Positions 9,007 through 20,335 of a stretch of DNA of 64,000 bases are shown one piece after another (positions within the stretch are counted from its first letter, which is position 1; each line of letters begins with the position of its first letter). The position numbers and the translations under genes were made by a program. The stretch lies in NCBI GenBank assembly GCA_963575745.1, contig CAUYUJ010016301.1, positions 171,887 through 235,886 on the forward strand, in the 5' to 3' direction. The notes below the pieces were generated by a model. It was not told where the DNA came from and made no database searches. It saw only the letters and a list, made by a program, of their open reading frames with translations. Source of the DNA: Prorocentrum cordatum (taxonomy: Eukaryota > Sar > Dinophyceae > Prorocentrales > Prorocentraceae).

Positions 9007-10395
9007 GTGAAAAACGAGCCCGGCTCATGCCGCCCGGAAACGCCCCAACACCTGCCCGGACCCCCCTGTGGAGTGATCTGTGAGCTCTTTTGAGACCACT
9101 AGAAACCTATCAGTCTTCGCTGTTAGGTAATTGGGGGAGTGTGTTGTTCATGAATGTTGTTCAATAAGAACTTGTTCGGTTCTTCCGACACGCTGCCCAC
9201 GCGGAAGCGTTGGCCTCATTTTCAAGCTCCAACCGCCGACCGCCGTCCGCGAGGACGACAGTTGGGCCGTCCTCACATTGGTTTTTAACTCGGGGAAGAA
9301 AAAACTACATACGCATCAACTATTGGCGGTCTTCGTGGATTTCCTGGATCTGCGCTGGGACCCCCCAGCGGCGCTTCCGGCGCCCCCGCAATCCTCCTCC
9401 CGCGGCCGCGGGTGATCAAACGAACGCAGGAAGACGAATAGAACATCAGTTGCCGCAAGGCAACAAAATAAAACGCCGGGGGGGCAGACGATTAAAAAGA
9501 CAGTTCCCGGTGACTGACGTCTACCAGTCTGCCCCACTCATTCATGTTGGGGCCTCCGGAACGGGGGGGAGAGGCGGGGCATTTTCTTAATCGTATGCCC
9601 CCATTAAAGCAAGCAGCAAAAAGGGCTGGAAAGCTACCGTTTGAGTCTGGTGCCCAGGCGAGTTCGCCTATGCCCCGCCAGCTACAGCACGCAAGCCGTG
9701 CCGCAACCGACGAGGCCTCATACACAGTTGCGAAGGGACGCGTTCGCCCGGTTTCGGCATGTCTCGGGGTCTGTCGGACTTCACTCCATTCCAGGGCACG
9801 TCGACCCCCATGGCGCCAACCGCAAAAACCGGTTACGGCGCCCGTGGTAGGGATGGAATAACTCCCGGCAGAGCCCATGAGACTAGCCAGAGCAAGCAAA
9901 CTCACCCCCACCTAAAAGAAGCAACTCTTCTCCCGACCAGGTATCAAATAACAGAATTTCACGAGGAGCGAGAAAAGCAGACAAGAGAAGCACAATCAGA
10001 TGATCAACGTGCTACACGCCGAAAACCTGCTGCCCCACGAATACAGCTCGCAGAAATAGCCCCTTCATTGCATGACTCACTAAGTCGCATTTGCGAGCGT
10101 AGTTCGCCTTGCGCGGGCGTGCGCTCATATGTCCTGCTACGTCGCATTTGCGAACATAGTTTGCGCTGCGCAACTATCTTTGCCTCTCCACGCTTCGCAT
10201 TCGCGAGCGCAGTTCGCGACGTACGACCGCCGATGTACCGTCCAGCAGCCGAAATACATGTAAGACAAGTTCTGGCTGTTCAGCTCGTCGGTGAAACGTT
10301 CTCCCCCTCAATTCCGAAGTCGTTGCGACGGGGATTGGGCAAGGTCTTCTTGCGCCTCTCGTCGCTTAGTCTGACCGTGCTTTGAGCTTCCCGCC
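9007..10395. other. Intergenic, no gene recognised
   Basis: Contains the second copy of repeat R2 (9163-9226) and, at about 10085-10215, three loose copies of GTCGCATTTGCGA followed by TAGTT-GC. Frames up to about 200 codons are Arg/Pro-rich and unconvincing. Confidence 0.5.
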
Positions 10396-10399
10396 TATC

Positions 10400-12285
10400 A
10401 CGCCCAAACAGAACCAGCTCCCAGCCGATGCCCCCCCTTCATCATGGGGTCAGCCCTCATATCACGAGAATCGCACCAACGCGCATATCGGTGATCTGCT
10501 TGGCGCGGAGCTGGTCGAAGAGCCGCCGTAAGTGGCCTGCCTTGCTGCGCTCCGAAGGTGGACGCGCAAGACCCGCGGCGGTGGCCGCGAAGGCGGACAT
10601 CCCGTCCACGACATGGGTTGCCGGAGTGGCGCAGCCCCCCTCGTCTCTCAGCTGCCTGATCTCCTCGGCTGAGACTGGGCCCCGGATCATGTCGTGGAGC
10701 CTGCAACCAAGCCATCAGCTGCGCCGCGTGCTGCGAGCAGCTCGGAGCCGACTGGGAACCTACGCGCAAGTTTGTGCGATCGGCTCATGGCGTCGAGCAA
10801 GTGGCAGACATCCTTGCCGGTGCTGCGACACTTGCCGAGGCGAGTGTAGACGGCGCCTCTCATGCCACGCCCCGTCTCCTCCCCCCTCTAGAAGGGCCCG
10901 TCGCTGCGCAAGTCTGGCCAGCGCGTTTCACGACGGGAAAGGCGACGCGCGCCTTGATCTTCTGCGTGGCGAGGGCCGCAGAGTTGAGCTGCATAACGCC
11001 TCGCATAAGCAGCTTGTTCTTGACCCGCTGCAGCGCCGCCATGCACGCTGCGACGCCATGCTCGGCGAGCAAGGCGTAAGCAACTGCTCCCCGCGAGAAG
11101 ACGAAGGTCGGGTAGTTGACCTCCTCTGGGCTCGTCGGCCTTCTTCTAGGCCAGGTCGACGTGCCTGATCGGCATCCGGGCGTCGACGTTCTCGCCCTGG
11201 TCGGGTGTCGCGGCGCCGTCGGGGCTGTGGTGTTCGTGGACACCGCAGTTTGTGAAGTCGTCGTAGTCCGTCATCTTGCCGAATACGCCCTCGACGTGAC
11301 CGACGAGCTTGTCGACGTGCTCCATTTGTCCAGCGGTCTTCAGATCATCGACGCGCTTAGACAGCATGAGCACAAGCTTTGAGCCGCCAGCGCCGCAGTT
11401 GCGGGGCGACTCGTGCTTGACCTCGAGCTCCGGGCCCCACCCGGCGGGTTTGGCGCTGCGCTCTGGCGAGCGCGTGGCCTGGGCGAGCTTCGTAGAGAAA
11501 GCCCGGGGTGCGTCCTTGCAGCCCGCGCCCGGCTCGACGCAGCGCGGGCGCTCTGCCCCCTCGTCGAAGGACTCTTAGCCGGGCACATGCCTGAGGATCG
11601 CTGCGCTGCCGGGCGGCAAAGTGAAATTCAACCTCGCGCGGTGCTTCGCCGTGATCCTGCACCTCGACATACGCCATGCCCTGCTGGAGCGCCCTCTCGA
11701 CGTCCACGGCGACGTAGGCCCAGTCTGGTCGGCGCGCCGCCTCCGAGGACAGCGCGCGCTGGGAGGCGCGCTCGGCTGCCCCCGCGAACGTTTCCTGGGC
11801 GCTGGCGCCCGTGTCGCGGAAGCCTCTGAGCGCCATGCGGCACTGGGTGATCTGCGCGGTCTTGCAGCCGGGGCCTTTCTGGCGCTTCCATTTGGAGACG
11901 CGCTTGGGGCCCATGACGTTTCGGGCGCCCTTGCGCGGCCGCCGCTCGAAACTTTTGAACTTGGCCCAAACGGTGGGCTCCTCGAGAAGGCTGTAAAAAA
12001 CTTCTTGGACAGCCTGGGCACCTCCTCCGCGGCCAGGAGATCGGCGTCGCGCTCGATGGCCGCGGTCTTGAGTCTGGACGGCGGCCCATGCGTTGAGCGC
12101 GGCTGCCCCGGAATCGCCAGCAACACAGTTGCTGGGCGCTTCCTCGTTGAAGCCTCGACGGCAGCGAAAGTCATCTGCTGGCTGTCGTCGCTCTCCCGCG
12201 CCTCCAACTCCTGGGTCGAGTCTTCTCCCCTTTCGACTTTATGCCACGCTGCCAGCATCGCTTGTTGGATGTGGCTGGACATGTC
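10400..12285 (-). pseudogene. Copia-type pol relic: reverse transcriptase and RNase H
   Basis: Degenerate Ty1/copia-like polyprotein of the kind abundant in dinoflagellate genomes. Read on minus, the pieces follow the expected order but in shifting frames. FKSFERRPRKGARNVMG and KWKRQKG-RMALRGF lie at about 11985-11815. RT motif VAVDVERALQQGMAY lies near 11700. NFTLPPGSAAILRHVPG ends at a TAA at 11575-11577, beyond which the same frame continues ESFDEG, PGAGCKDAPRAF, then KRVDDLK (catalytic Asp pair, near 11340) and FTNCGVH. SRGAVAYALL lies near 11090. RNase H-like VVDGMSAFA lies near 10600 and CDSRDMRADPMMKG near 10450. At least four frame changes and one stop make it non-functional. No flanking LTR was identified. 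The plus-strand frames here are shadows. Confidence 0.8.
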
Positions 12286-12287
12286 AT

Positions 12288-12835
12288 CACTCCCAGCACG
12301 CCCTCGTGAAACCGATTGCGCAATAACAAACAACGACAACATAAACCCAATCTTCAGGGGTAGCCACCCCTTCAGAATAATAACAACGACATCTCGGTTA
12401 AGCCTTGAAGCCCCCGCCTGCTAAATTCTGACGACGGCCGAAACTCGAAGGACTGACCGCGCGGTCTACTTTAGCAAAAAACTCTAAACATGAACCAACC
12501 GAAAAGTTAACATCGACAGTGCGTAAACGAAGAAACTCATGCATTCTGACAACAAAAACACACCTTTGCGATGCAGGAGCGACGCATTCAAATGCAATAC
12601 CAAATGTGGTCTGGGAACTAAAACTTCGCGATTCGATCCACTCTGCTTCAGTTCTAACGCGCGCGAACATTAATGGTTTCAAGCGCGCTCCTTTCGCGCA
12701 GCCGCCGTCGCCGTGCAACCGCCGCGCAAAATTTGACAGCGCTGGGCTGCCCTGAAGACGCCCGCCAACAAAAATCGACAACGAAATCATGGATCCGACG
12801 GTCACCCAGGTCCAGCTGCGACAGCCAGGACCGGA
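12288..12835. mobile_element. Dispersed element D, copy 1 (inside copia relic)
   Basis: Shares long stretches with 33617-34456 and its first ~190 bp with 43858-44055. The left end is CTCCCAGCACG-CCTCG-GAAACCGA. The interior includes GACGGCCGAAACTC and GACCGCGCGGT-TACTTT. The right end is GACGGTC-CCCAG-CC-GC-GCGAC followed by CAGGAC. It separates the integrase-tail relic (12836-13643) from the RT relic, so it most likely inserted into, or is an intron-like part of, the retroelement. No protein coding was recognised inside it. Confidence 0.65.
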
Positions 12836-13643
12836 TGTGTTGTTGCCGGTCTCCTCAGGCATGGCCGATAATGCAGATGGAGATCCACCCTCAGCGGTAC
12901 TGACAGCGTCCTCGGGGGCGCCGACGGCGCAATCACCGAACGCCCCATCTGAGTCCTGTCCAGCGTCTGCTGCCGTAAGCGTCTCGTCGCCCAGAATCAA
13001 CTGTAAGATGCGAGCGTCCTGCCACTGCTCGCCGATAGTTAAGCGTGCGGGTGTCGAACTTGACGCGGTCCGAGTGAATCTGTCGGGTGCCGCCTAGACT
13101 TTGAAACGCCAGATGACTAGGCTGCGGGCGCAGCCCCGCTAATCTCCGAGAGATTTCTGGCCGCGCAGTAGACGCGCAGCACATGTCTGGTAGCTGAAAG
13201 CATCTGCGGGATACATGGCGCAGAGCGATGTCTGGGCGTTGCCGCGTCTGCGCGGTCATCTGCGCGCCCCTTGCGCCCCCCCCAGTGGCCGAGGGCACTG
13301 GTGCTAGAGCCTCGTGCGACGTGCCCAATGAAGTCCTCCGCTCGGTCCCAGGCCAGGCTGGCTCTAGCCAAGCCGGTGCCCGCATCGTCGAAGGCGGCGC
13401 CGAGGAAAGGCCGGACGTCCTGCAATCTGCAGATGACGTCGGCAAGGAGGCTCGCCTCGAGCCCGATCGATAGGACGTGGCGGCCCGAGGGGCCGCGCAG
13501 CCCGATGCGTCCTCTGTGCTCGGAGACCCGTGGATCTCTACCTGGTCGCCAACGTTGAAGCGGCCCTCTCCAGACTTGGTGGCGCGTGTCCGGTGGGCGC
13601 GGTTGACGCAGGAGATGGATGCAGCCTCACTCGCGCATTGCAA
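12836..13643 (-). pseudogene. Copia pol relic: integrase C-terminal side
   Basis: The frame starting at 13643 contains RFNVGDQVEIHGSPSTEDAS, which resembles the strand-rich integrase tail of dinoflagellate copia elements (usually -VGDQV-xx-P-T-DASGW-). In a second frame MQDVRPFLGAAFD (near 13420) resembles the next conserved patch. The remainder is shuffled between frames. It lies directly upstream, in minus-strand terms, of element D and the RT relic, as expected for one split element. The C-terminal part (GDETLTAADAGQDSDGAFGD) is open but not recognisable. Confidence 0.6.
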
Positions 13644-13826
13644 TGCGATCTATCCGACTCGCCACAGCAATCGTTCCCCGCCAGCAGGGGGGTCGGCGCT
13701 GGCGACGTAGTCGCCGGGCATCTCGCCCGATTCGTTCGCCCCCAGCGGCGGCAGCATCGCCGGCGGCCTCCAGAAGACAACGTTGCACGGAGTGGCCCTC
13801 GCATTCGGGCTGCGAAGTTGGACCTT

Positions 13827-14086
13827 CCCTGGCTCCATATCCGCCCTACTTTGCTTTTTTTGTTTCAAACTTAAAATTGCGTCGGACCGACCTATAAGAA
13901 ACCGAACAAGTAGGGCGGAAATTTCTGCACCCAACATAAAATAAGGCGAAAATCCACAGAAGTAGGGCGGAAACAACAACAGAAAAGTAGGGCGGAACTT
14001 GGCACCAGCGGGCCTTGAAAAGCAAGGCGGAAATTCCAAGCCCTACTTACGAATTTCCCTAAAGTAGGGCGGATCCGGAGTCAGGG
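13827..14086. mobile_element. MITE-like element M, copy 1
   Basis: A 260-bp element with terminal inverted repeats (CCCTG-CTCC-ATCCGCCCTAC and its complement). Inside are five or six short AAGTAGGGCGGAA units. A second copy in inverse orientation lies at 60921-61181, with nearly the same length. No ORF is present, consistent with a non-autonomous DNA element. No clear target duplication beyond 2 bp was seen. Confidence 0.75.
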
Positions 14087-14089
14087 TTC

Positions 14090-16735
14090 AGCTAATTGAT
14101 TTCCTGCCCATCGGCGTCGCGGTGGCCCTGGCCGCCATTGCCTACCGCAAGCGGCGTGAGCTGCATAAGCGGCGGGCCCCTGGAGCGCGGCCAGAGCTCG
14201 CCGACGTCGTCGACCGGGGTGCAAAGGCGCCCGCTCGGAGCGGACTCCAGGTCGACATGCGTCGCGCATGGGCCCCAGGTGATCTCGTGGCCGCCCGGGC
14301 CGGGGGAGGCGAGGCGCGATGCTGGCGTGCGCCTGTCTCCCCCGCCCCGTCGCTGGACTGCGTGGATTGCTGACCTACGGGGCAGGGGGGGCGTCGCTTG
14401 CGCCCTCCACGCATGCTGCGCTCAGTTGTCACACCATCGCGCGATGCTGCGGCGATGAGGCAGTGGATTTCCCAGTTCGCCACTTGCGACCCGTTGCCCA
14501 CTACTGCCGCTTAAAATGGAACGGGCGATCTCTCCTCCGAGGCTGGAGCTTCGCCTGCATGGCTCGCCAGGCCAAGTGCTCGGCGAATCACGTGCCCCAG
14601 AGGGTGGCCCAGGCGCCGGCGTCTACGACGACGCCTGAGTGGCCGCCTGAAAGCGACGCGCCTGCCAGGTAGCACGGCGAGTCGCCCTGGGAGCTCGAGC
14701 CCGTGCCCGACGAAGTCGGCCACCGCGGGAGCGCAGGCCCATGCGATGTAGGCCTGTGCGGAGGCTTGTGTAAATCCACCTAAGCGTCGCAAGGCACTGG
14801 CCCATCTACCGCGGACGCGAAGACGGAAGCACTGCCCAGACATCTCAAAAAATCTTGCCGCGGCGTCCCGGGTGTTGAAGCTGGCCGAAGAGAAGGCGCA
14901 GTGTCCTGCTGTGGCAGCGCCCGCTGCGGCGAGCCCCCTGCTGCCGCGTCGCGGGCCGGCGCCGCAGGCGTCGGGCCCGCGCGCGCGATCTGCGCCAATG
15001 AAGCGGAAGTCGGCAATGACGTCGGCTGGTACGCGGCGCGCCGGGCAGTGGACCAGCAGCGTCGGTGCGATGCATAAATTACAGGCGGCGTGGGCAGCGC
15101 AGAACGCGTCGGCGCTGCAGTCGTGCAGCCTTCTCGCCGTGGACGAAAGCCTCGAGATAGATGGGGCGCCCCCTATCGTCGCCGATGAAAAACGCAGCTG
15201 CGGGAGGCGCAGCTGGCGCTGCTGCTGGCGCTGGAGGAGGGCTGGCCAGCGTGTCTCCACAACTCCGCGTGGCTTGGCGCTGCTGGTCTGCCTGCTGTCG
15301 CAGTAGCTCTAGTGCCAGCTGCGTGCTGCGGAGCTCGTCGAGGCGTCTTCGCCGGGCGCAGTCGAGAATGGACTTCGCGCTGCGCTCGGACCGATTGCCG
15401 CTGGACATCCGTGTCTCGCGGCCGGCAAGCCACATGGCCGCTCTCCTCGATGGTTGGCTCGCCCCCACTGGCCTGTCTGCGTTGAGTAGGGCCAATCCAG
15501 AGCTAGGGGGTGTCCAGCACTGGTGGCGGCGCGGGTGCTGGCGCAAGATGTTGTTGCCAAGTGGAGCTCGATCCGCATGGCGCGCCGATGCCGCGCGAGA
15601 CCACCGACGGCACGTGGGCCCAGCGCGGCAGCTGCGCGCGCGTCGGCAGCAGGCGGGGTAGGGGCTGCGGCCTGCGCGCGGAGGCCGCCCACCAAGTCGC
15701 GCCCCCGGCCCTGTCCCGAAGTGGTAGCACCGCCAACGCGTGTCCATTGCGGTAGTGCAGGTGGCACTGCTGGAGCTGTCGGCGCGGTCGGCGCGGCTGG
15801 CGCTGGCCCCCCCGCTGCTGCCGGTCGGGTCTGCGACGCAGGCGCGGGGCCCGATGGCTGAATGGAGGGTTGCGCGCGGCTAGCGAGCTCGGTCATCTCT
15901 CGCCCCAGTCGCCGCAGCTCGGCGCCGCGGGGGTCGGGCGACGACGGCGGAGATACCGCGCCCGCCCAGCGTCGCCACTGGCCGCGGTCAACTTGTTGCC
16001 GCGAACCGTCGGGCGACGAACTTGGCGGAGTAGCCGCTGCTGCTGCTGCCGGACGCGGCGCCGCCGACGCTGGCGATGGCTGTCCGCCGCCCCTGCGATC
16101 GGCTCCCTGCACAGGGTCACTTGCGCCTATGCCTGTAGTCTGCCGATGGCTGGCGGAGCCCCTGGTGATCCAGACCACGCGCGCGTTCGCGTGGGGCAGC
16201 TGCTCAGCTAGGTTCGGCGGCCCCTGCTGCCCCGCGGTCGACACTGGCGCGGGCGCCGGCGGCGCTGGGGCGCAGGCGCCGAGGAAGAGAGCGCGCCCTT
16301 GGCCGCGGCGCCGGGGGCGGCGACGCACGCGCTCCTCTGAATCGCACTCGCGGCGTTTGCGTCGCACCCCGTCGGGGTCCATCGGGCCCCCCTGGCGGCC
16401 CGAACCCGCGCTACTGGCCCTGCATCCCCCTATCCTTCTACCTTTGCCCTCCCCGAGGCCCTCGAATGTTTACCGCGTGTCGTTTTCGGGCGAGTCGGCC
16501 AGGAAGGCTCGGCAGCCCTGGCCGCGGCCCGTCTCCCTTCTCTCAATGACCCCCTGGGCGCGGCGCGCGGGCCGGCGGTTGTCGAAGCTTCGCCGCCGCG
16601 AATTGGCGCTCGAAAGCCAGAGTGGGTGCGCGCCGCGCTGTTCCACTGGAACATCGCGAAGCGCCAGGTCGTCGGCGGAGAATTCCTCCTTCGCCGAATG
16701 ATACGACGGCGTCGGCGTCGGTGTCTGAGAAAATG
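14090..16735. other. GC-rich region with long uninterpreted frames
   Basis: The longest frame is 15309-16382 minus (357 codons, Ala/Pro/Arg-rich). Others run 14511-15260 minus and 15862-16701 plus. None has a domain I can name. The segment ends at 16740 with a motif (CCTGAGGTTC) that also ends the copia gag relic at 33440. Part of it may therefore be another decayed retroelement on the plus strand, but the protein evidence is insufficient. Treat as unresolved. Confidence 0.35.
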
Positions 16736-16739
16736 GCAG

Positions 16740-17075
16740 CTGCTGGCCCTGAGGTTCTAAACCTATAAGAATTAAAGGTGCGCCTTACAACTGCAAAAAA
16801 ATACAGATATGGCGGCAACTGCAAAACAAATGCAGATATGATCATGTTGTCAATGATGGACACAACGCCAGCATATATTAAAGATATATGTTGCAACTGC
16901 AAAAAAATAACAGGTATGATGACACATGCAAAAAAAAACATATTGTATAACATGTATATTGTATTAACATATATATATATATATATATATATTGGATTAA
17001 CATATATATCTTGGATTAACATATATATCTTGGATTCACAGATATACCTTGATCATGTCCATGCATGTAACTACG
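16740..17075. repeat. AT-rich tandem block with (TA)n
   Basis: Begins CCTGAGGTTCTAAACC, followed by repeats of the form ACTGCAAAAA-ACAGATATG and a TA tract at about 16970-16992, then ATATATCTTGGATTAAC units. The complement of 33140-33450 shows the same start and related units, so it is probably the 3' non-coding end of a retroelement family. Confidence 0.6.
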
Positions 17076-17084
17076 AATGTCCGC

Positions 17085-17510
17085 GGCGCTAAGGCGGTAG
17101 GAATGTCCGCGGCGCTAAGACGGGAGCTACATTTTGAAAACTATCATTTTTCCAAACGTTCAGTTCAGTGAGTGTTGTAATCTGGGATGCCATCCGTCAG
17201 CCAGAAACTCGACGGCTTGAATTCTGCAGAGAAGCGCAGTCCGCGGGTGCTCCCACGCTTGCGGGCACCGCGCAACATTAAAATAGTGAGGTCGCATAGC
17301 ATAGCGTGGCGCGTGATCGGCATTCATCGGCGCTGCCGTCGCGCACTGGTTCCCATTCTAGGTCGTGAAGGTGCTAGAGCCCGCTGCGCGCGCGAAATAT
17401 TAATCTCGCGCGCGCAGAGCACTCTAAACAGTTCGGAAGTAAACATTAAATTAATTAAATAGGGTGGGGGAGGGAGGGGAGTAGTATTCATCGGGTAGGT
17501 CGCAGTTCTG
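17085..17510. other. Spacer, nothing recognised
   Basis: Contains a doubled GAATGTCCGCGGCGCTAAG (17084 and 17100) that resembles part of module B (see 57545-58200). Otherwise no gene or clear repeat is seen. Confidence 0.4.
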
Positions 17511-17519
17511 AGTTTAGAG

Positions 17520-17695
17520 TTGATCTGAACGTGAATGAGTCTGCGTGCTGACGTTGGCGGGTTTGAACGGGCCTGAGGGCGTCGAGTGCGCGCCTGGACG
17601 TGAGCGGGTCAGAGTGTGAGCGAGTCCGAATGCGAGCGCATTCTGCGATGAGTTTCCGATGAGTTTCCGATGAGTTTTGATGAGTTTCGGGGCGG
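17520..17695 (+). repeat. Spacer repeat upstream of 17920 gene (GTGAG words plus GATGAGTTTCC cluster)
   Basis: 17525-17640 holds GTGAGCGGGTC-GAGTGTGAGCGAGTCC-type words, repeated at 19060-19165. 17645-17692 holds four GATGAGTTTCC/GATGAGTTTTG units. The units read in the sense direction of the gene that begins about 230 bp later. A promoter or 5' processing role is possible but unproven. Confidence 0.6.
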
Positions 17696-17919
17696 TGCGT
17701 AGTCGTCGCGATGCTATGCTATGCAATGCGGTGTAGGCTAGTGCCGAGCCCAGTGGGGCCCCCGTCCAGCGTCCTCCCGCATCCGTTCTGGCCCAAGCCT
17801 TTCGCGCGACCAGCAGCAGGTTCGCGCGCGACGGGAACCAGCAGCACCTCGCGCAGCACCAGCGCAACCACCAGCGCAGCACCAGCGCAACCAGCAGCAC
17901 CGCGCGCAGCACCAGCGCA

Positions 17920-18681
17920 ATGGCGGCTTGGATTCTGCAGGAGGACCAGAAAATGATGAAGGTGCCAATCTTCACACACGAGTGGGGCAATCAGGGCAGC
18001 TGGTTCCCGCTCTACGTGAGAACGATGACGACGGGCTCGTACGCTGGCGAGTTCCCGACGGTCGAGGAGACCAAGAAGGAGGCTAAGCGCTCGCTCAGCT
18101 TCATTGACGAGGGCGGCAATATCGACTTCTGGTTGGTGAAGATGCCCCGCCCAGGGGATGCCATGCCACATGTTCCCGAGCTGTGCCACAACTACCCGCT
18201 CAGCGACGACTGGATCACCAAGGACAGGTCGGCGCTCGTGATGAACGTCACGTATCCACTTTCTTGCAATTTTGAACAGAACGAGCAGAGCAGCACGGGC
18301 GGGCCCACTGATGGCCAGCAGGCGACGGCGGACCAGCAGGCGACGGAGCCACCCACAGTGGGCAAGCCGGCGACGAAGGACGAGGGCTACAACCAAGGGC
18401 GGTGCCAGCAGCAGAGCAGTATCGAAATTTCGACGCCAGCGAGCGACGCCAGCATCAAGGACTGGGTGGCGTCGAAGGCCTTCAAGACGAATATGGCGTT
18501 GGGCGAGATCGATGGCTTGAACGTCGACGACATCTACAAGATCGGCTACGCGGCGGGGCTCCAGGCGAAGCAGGCTCAGAAGGGCCAGCGCAGCAGCCAG
18601 CAGGACCAGGACGCTGAGGCCAATACGCAGTCCCTGGACAGCGCGGCGTCGTGGCAGGACGCAGGCGAGCAGTGCCGCTAA
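17920..18681 (+). CDS. Unknown 253-residue protein
   Basis: I do not recognise the family. The first Met (MAAWILQEDQKMMKVPIF) follows a run of CAGCACCAGCGCAAC repeats. The N-terminal half is globular in composition (THEWGNQGSWFPLYVRTMT, LSFIDEGGNIDFWLVKMP, LCHNYPLSDDWI). The middle is a Gln/Thr/Pro-rich linker (residues about 125-165, GQQATADQQATEPPTVGKPA). The C-terminal part has a helical stretch (KDWVASKAFKTNMALGEIDG, DIYKIGYAAGLQAKQAQKG) and a polar tail. A 605-codon frame runs antisense across it (17719-19536 minus), but it is low-complexity Ala/Gly/Val and I reject it. The gene is bracketed by similar repeats (17520-17695 and 19012-19165). It is intact with no frameshift. An exon upstream cannot be excluded because dinoflagellate messages are trans-spliced. 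Confidence 0.65.
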   Translation: MAAWILQEDQKMMKVPIFTHEWGNQGSWFPLYVRTMTTGSYAGEFPTVEETKKEAKRSLSFIDEGGNIDFWLVKMPRPGDAMPHVPELCHNYPLSDDWITKDRSALVMNVTYPLSCNFEQNEQSSTGGPTDGQQATADQQATEPPTVGKPATKDEGYNQGRCQQQSSIEISTPASDASIKDWVASKAFKTNMALGEIDGLNVDDIYKIGYAAGLQAKQAQKGQRSSQQDQDAEANTQSLDSAASWQDAGEQCR

Positions 18682-18689
18682 GTGGCCGT

Positions 18690-18835
18690 AGACGGCGTGA
18701 ACGCCAGCGCCTACAGCGCCTCCAGCGCCTACGCCAGCGCATGCGCCAGCGCCTACATCAGCGCCTACACCAGCACCTTCAGCGCGAACGCCAGCGCCGA
18801 CGCCAGCGCCTACACCAGCGATACGGTATTCGTGG
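18690..18835. repeat. GCCTACGCCAGC-type minisatellite
   Basis: About a dozen 12-18 bp units built from GCGCCTAC and GCCAGC, starting just after the stop of the 253-residue gene. Similar CCAGCGC words precede that gene's start codon. Confidence 0.7.
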
Positions 18836-19011
18836 GCGCCTGACAGCGCTCGTTTTCGCCTCGGCTTGCCCGAGGCGCCTCGGCCCGCCCGATACTTATA
18901 AGCGTGTTCGGCTTCACGGCCACTGGGAAAACTTTCGTCCCGATTCAAATGGGTTGCGCTACGCGTGTCCGCCGACGCCCCTATTGCGACGATGGTGGAG
19001 GTTTCGGTTGA

Positions 19012-19165
19012 CGTCCGGTGAGTTTCCGATGAGTTTCGATGAGTTTCCGATGCTCGTGCCTGAGTGTGAGCGGGCCTGAACATGGGCGAGTCCCAATGTG
19101 AGTGGATATACATTCGAGCGGTCTGAACTGAGTGTGAGTGAGCCCGAGTGTGAGTAGGTCTGGAC
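19012..19165 (+). repeat. Spacer repeat downstream of 17920 gene
   Basis: Three GATGAGTTTCC-type units (19017-19053), then GTGAG words resembling 17525-17640. The units read on the plus strand, the same strand as the upstream gene. Confidence 0.6.
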
Positions 19166-19435
19166 CTGGGCGGCCCCGAGCGCGCGTGAATCTGATTCTC
19201 GTCGCCGAGTCCATGGGCCCAGGGGCGCATCCGAGTTGTTTTCAGCCCCGCGCCAGCTTTCGAGACGGCGGTCGCACCCGAGCACGCGGGGGCGGCGCAA
19301 GGAAAGGGTCGCAGGTGGAGGGAGATGTGTTTGGACTTGTGCGGGGGTCGAATGCGGTGGCAACGGGAGCTCCCCTGCCCAGCATTCCAAACGCGTCTTC
19401 CTCCACCCGCGACCCGTTCCACGCGCCGTTTGCTC

Positions 19436-19777
19436 CTAGGGCGGGGCGCTATGACTCGAGGCGGCGTCGCCTCCACCCAGCCCCTGATTCGGTGAGAAAT
19501 CTGGCATATCATGTTCGAGAGCTCGAACGAAGCCAAGTAATTCTGACTCTAATTCGGACCCCCACTTCCTAATCAGCTCAGCGTGGAAATCATCGATTGC
19601 GTCCCAAACCAAACCGTCTATGCCTTCTCGGGTACGGTGCCATTCGATATGTTCGGCCATGTGCTCACGTTCGGCATAGTCGCGCATTTGCATAGCAGTC
19701 CACCTGGCCCTCTCCTCGGGACTGAGCAAGATTGGAACCCCGTCGATGATGTCAAAATGAGCCGTGCCACCGTGCAC
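19436..19777 (-). CDS. Small unknown protein or exon
   Basis: A 113-codon frame with a convincing acidic, helical composition: MHGGTAHFDIIDGVPILLSP, EERARWTAMQMRDYAEREHM, VWDAIDDFHAELIRKWGSEL, LGFVRALEHDMPDF. The C-terminal 20 residues become Gly/Ser-rich. I do not recognise the family. It could be a complete small protein or one exon of a larger gene. The plus-strand frames over it look random. The region 19790-20150 beyond it shows nothing else. Confidence 0.45.
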   Translation of the reverse strand: MHGGTAHFDIIDGVPILLSPEERARWTAMQMRDYAEREHMAEHIEWHRTREGIDGLVWDAIDDFHAELIRKWGSELESELLGFVRALEHDMPDFSPNQGLGGGDAASSHSAPP

Positions 19778-20156
19778 TGTGGCCCCTGGTAGCGGGTACG
19801 ACGGGCGGCGCAGTAGAGCAGGGCGGGGGCGATATAGTGTTGTTGTCTCCTATGGGGTCACGTCGTCGTCGTCGCCGTCGTGATCGTGATCGTGGTCGTC
19901 GTTATTAGTCATCAGTTTCCTGTTCGGTCAGCGGCCGCGAGCGAGTCACCTCGAAGCGATCGACCCAGAGCAGGTGCCACGCGTCACACGCCCATCTAAA
20001 GCTAATCTTAGCCCCTGGCTGGGGCTGCGGACTCTCCGGCCTGGGGCTGCGTCGGGGGGGGGGTCTCCGAGCGTTCCCGCTTCATTGGGCCTGGGCTTGA
20101 AACAGCGATGGGGCGAAACAGATGGCGGGGCCGACAACGGGAACGATATGGAGGGC

Positions 20157-20335
20157 GAAGAGGAGGAGGAGGAGGAGGAGAGGGAGGAGGAGGAGGAGGA
20201 GGAGGAGGAGGATGAGGAGGAGGAGGAGGAGGCGGACGAGGATGAGGGAGATGAGGAGGACGAGGCGAGGAAGAGGAAAGTGGCGAGGTCGAGGAGGAAG
20301 AGGAGGAGAGGGCGGGGGGGAGATGGGGGGGACCG
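20157..20335. repeat. (GGA)n tract
   Basis: GAG/GGA repeat giving acidic or Arg frames. 20380-20520 continues as a C/T-rich tract. Both strands' long frames here are artefacts. Confidence 0.8.

Noticed and set aside
8563-9083. Three overlapping repeat proteins in all plus frames
   Set aside because: The same peptides appear phase-shifted because the unit is 73 bp. No start context or unique domain.
15309-16382. 357-codon minus-strand Ala/Pro-rich protein
   Set aside because: No recognisable motif and several competing frames. Left as an unresolved region instead of a gene.
17719-19536. 605-codon minus-strand frame
   Set aside because: Antisense to the protein-like 17920-18681 gene and made of Ala/Gly/Val repeats from the flanking minisatellites.
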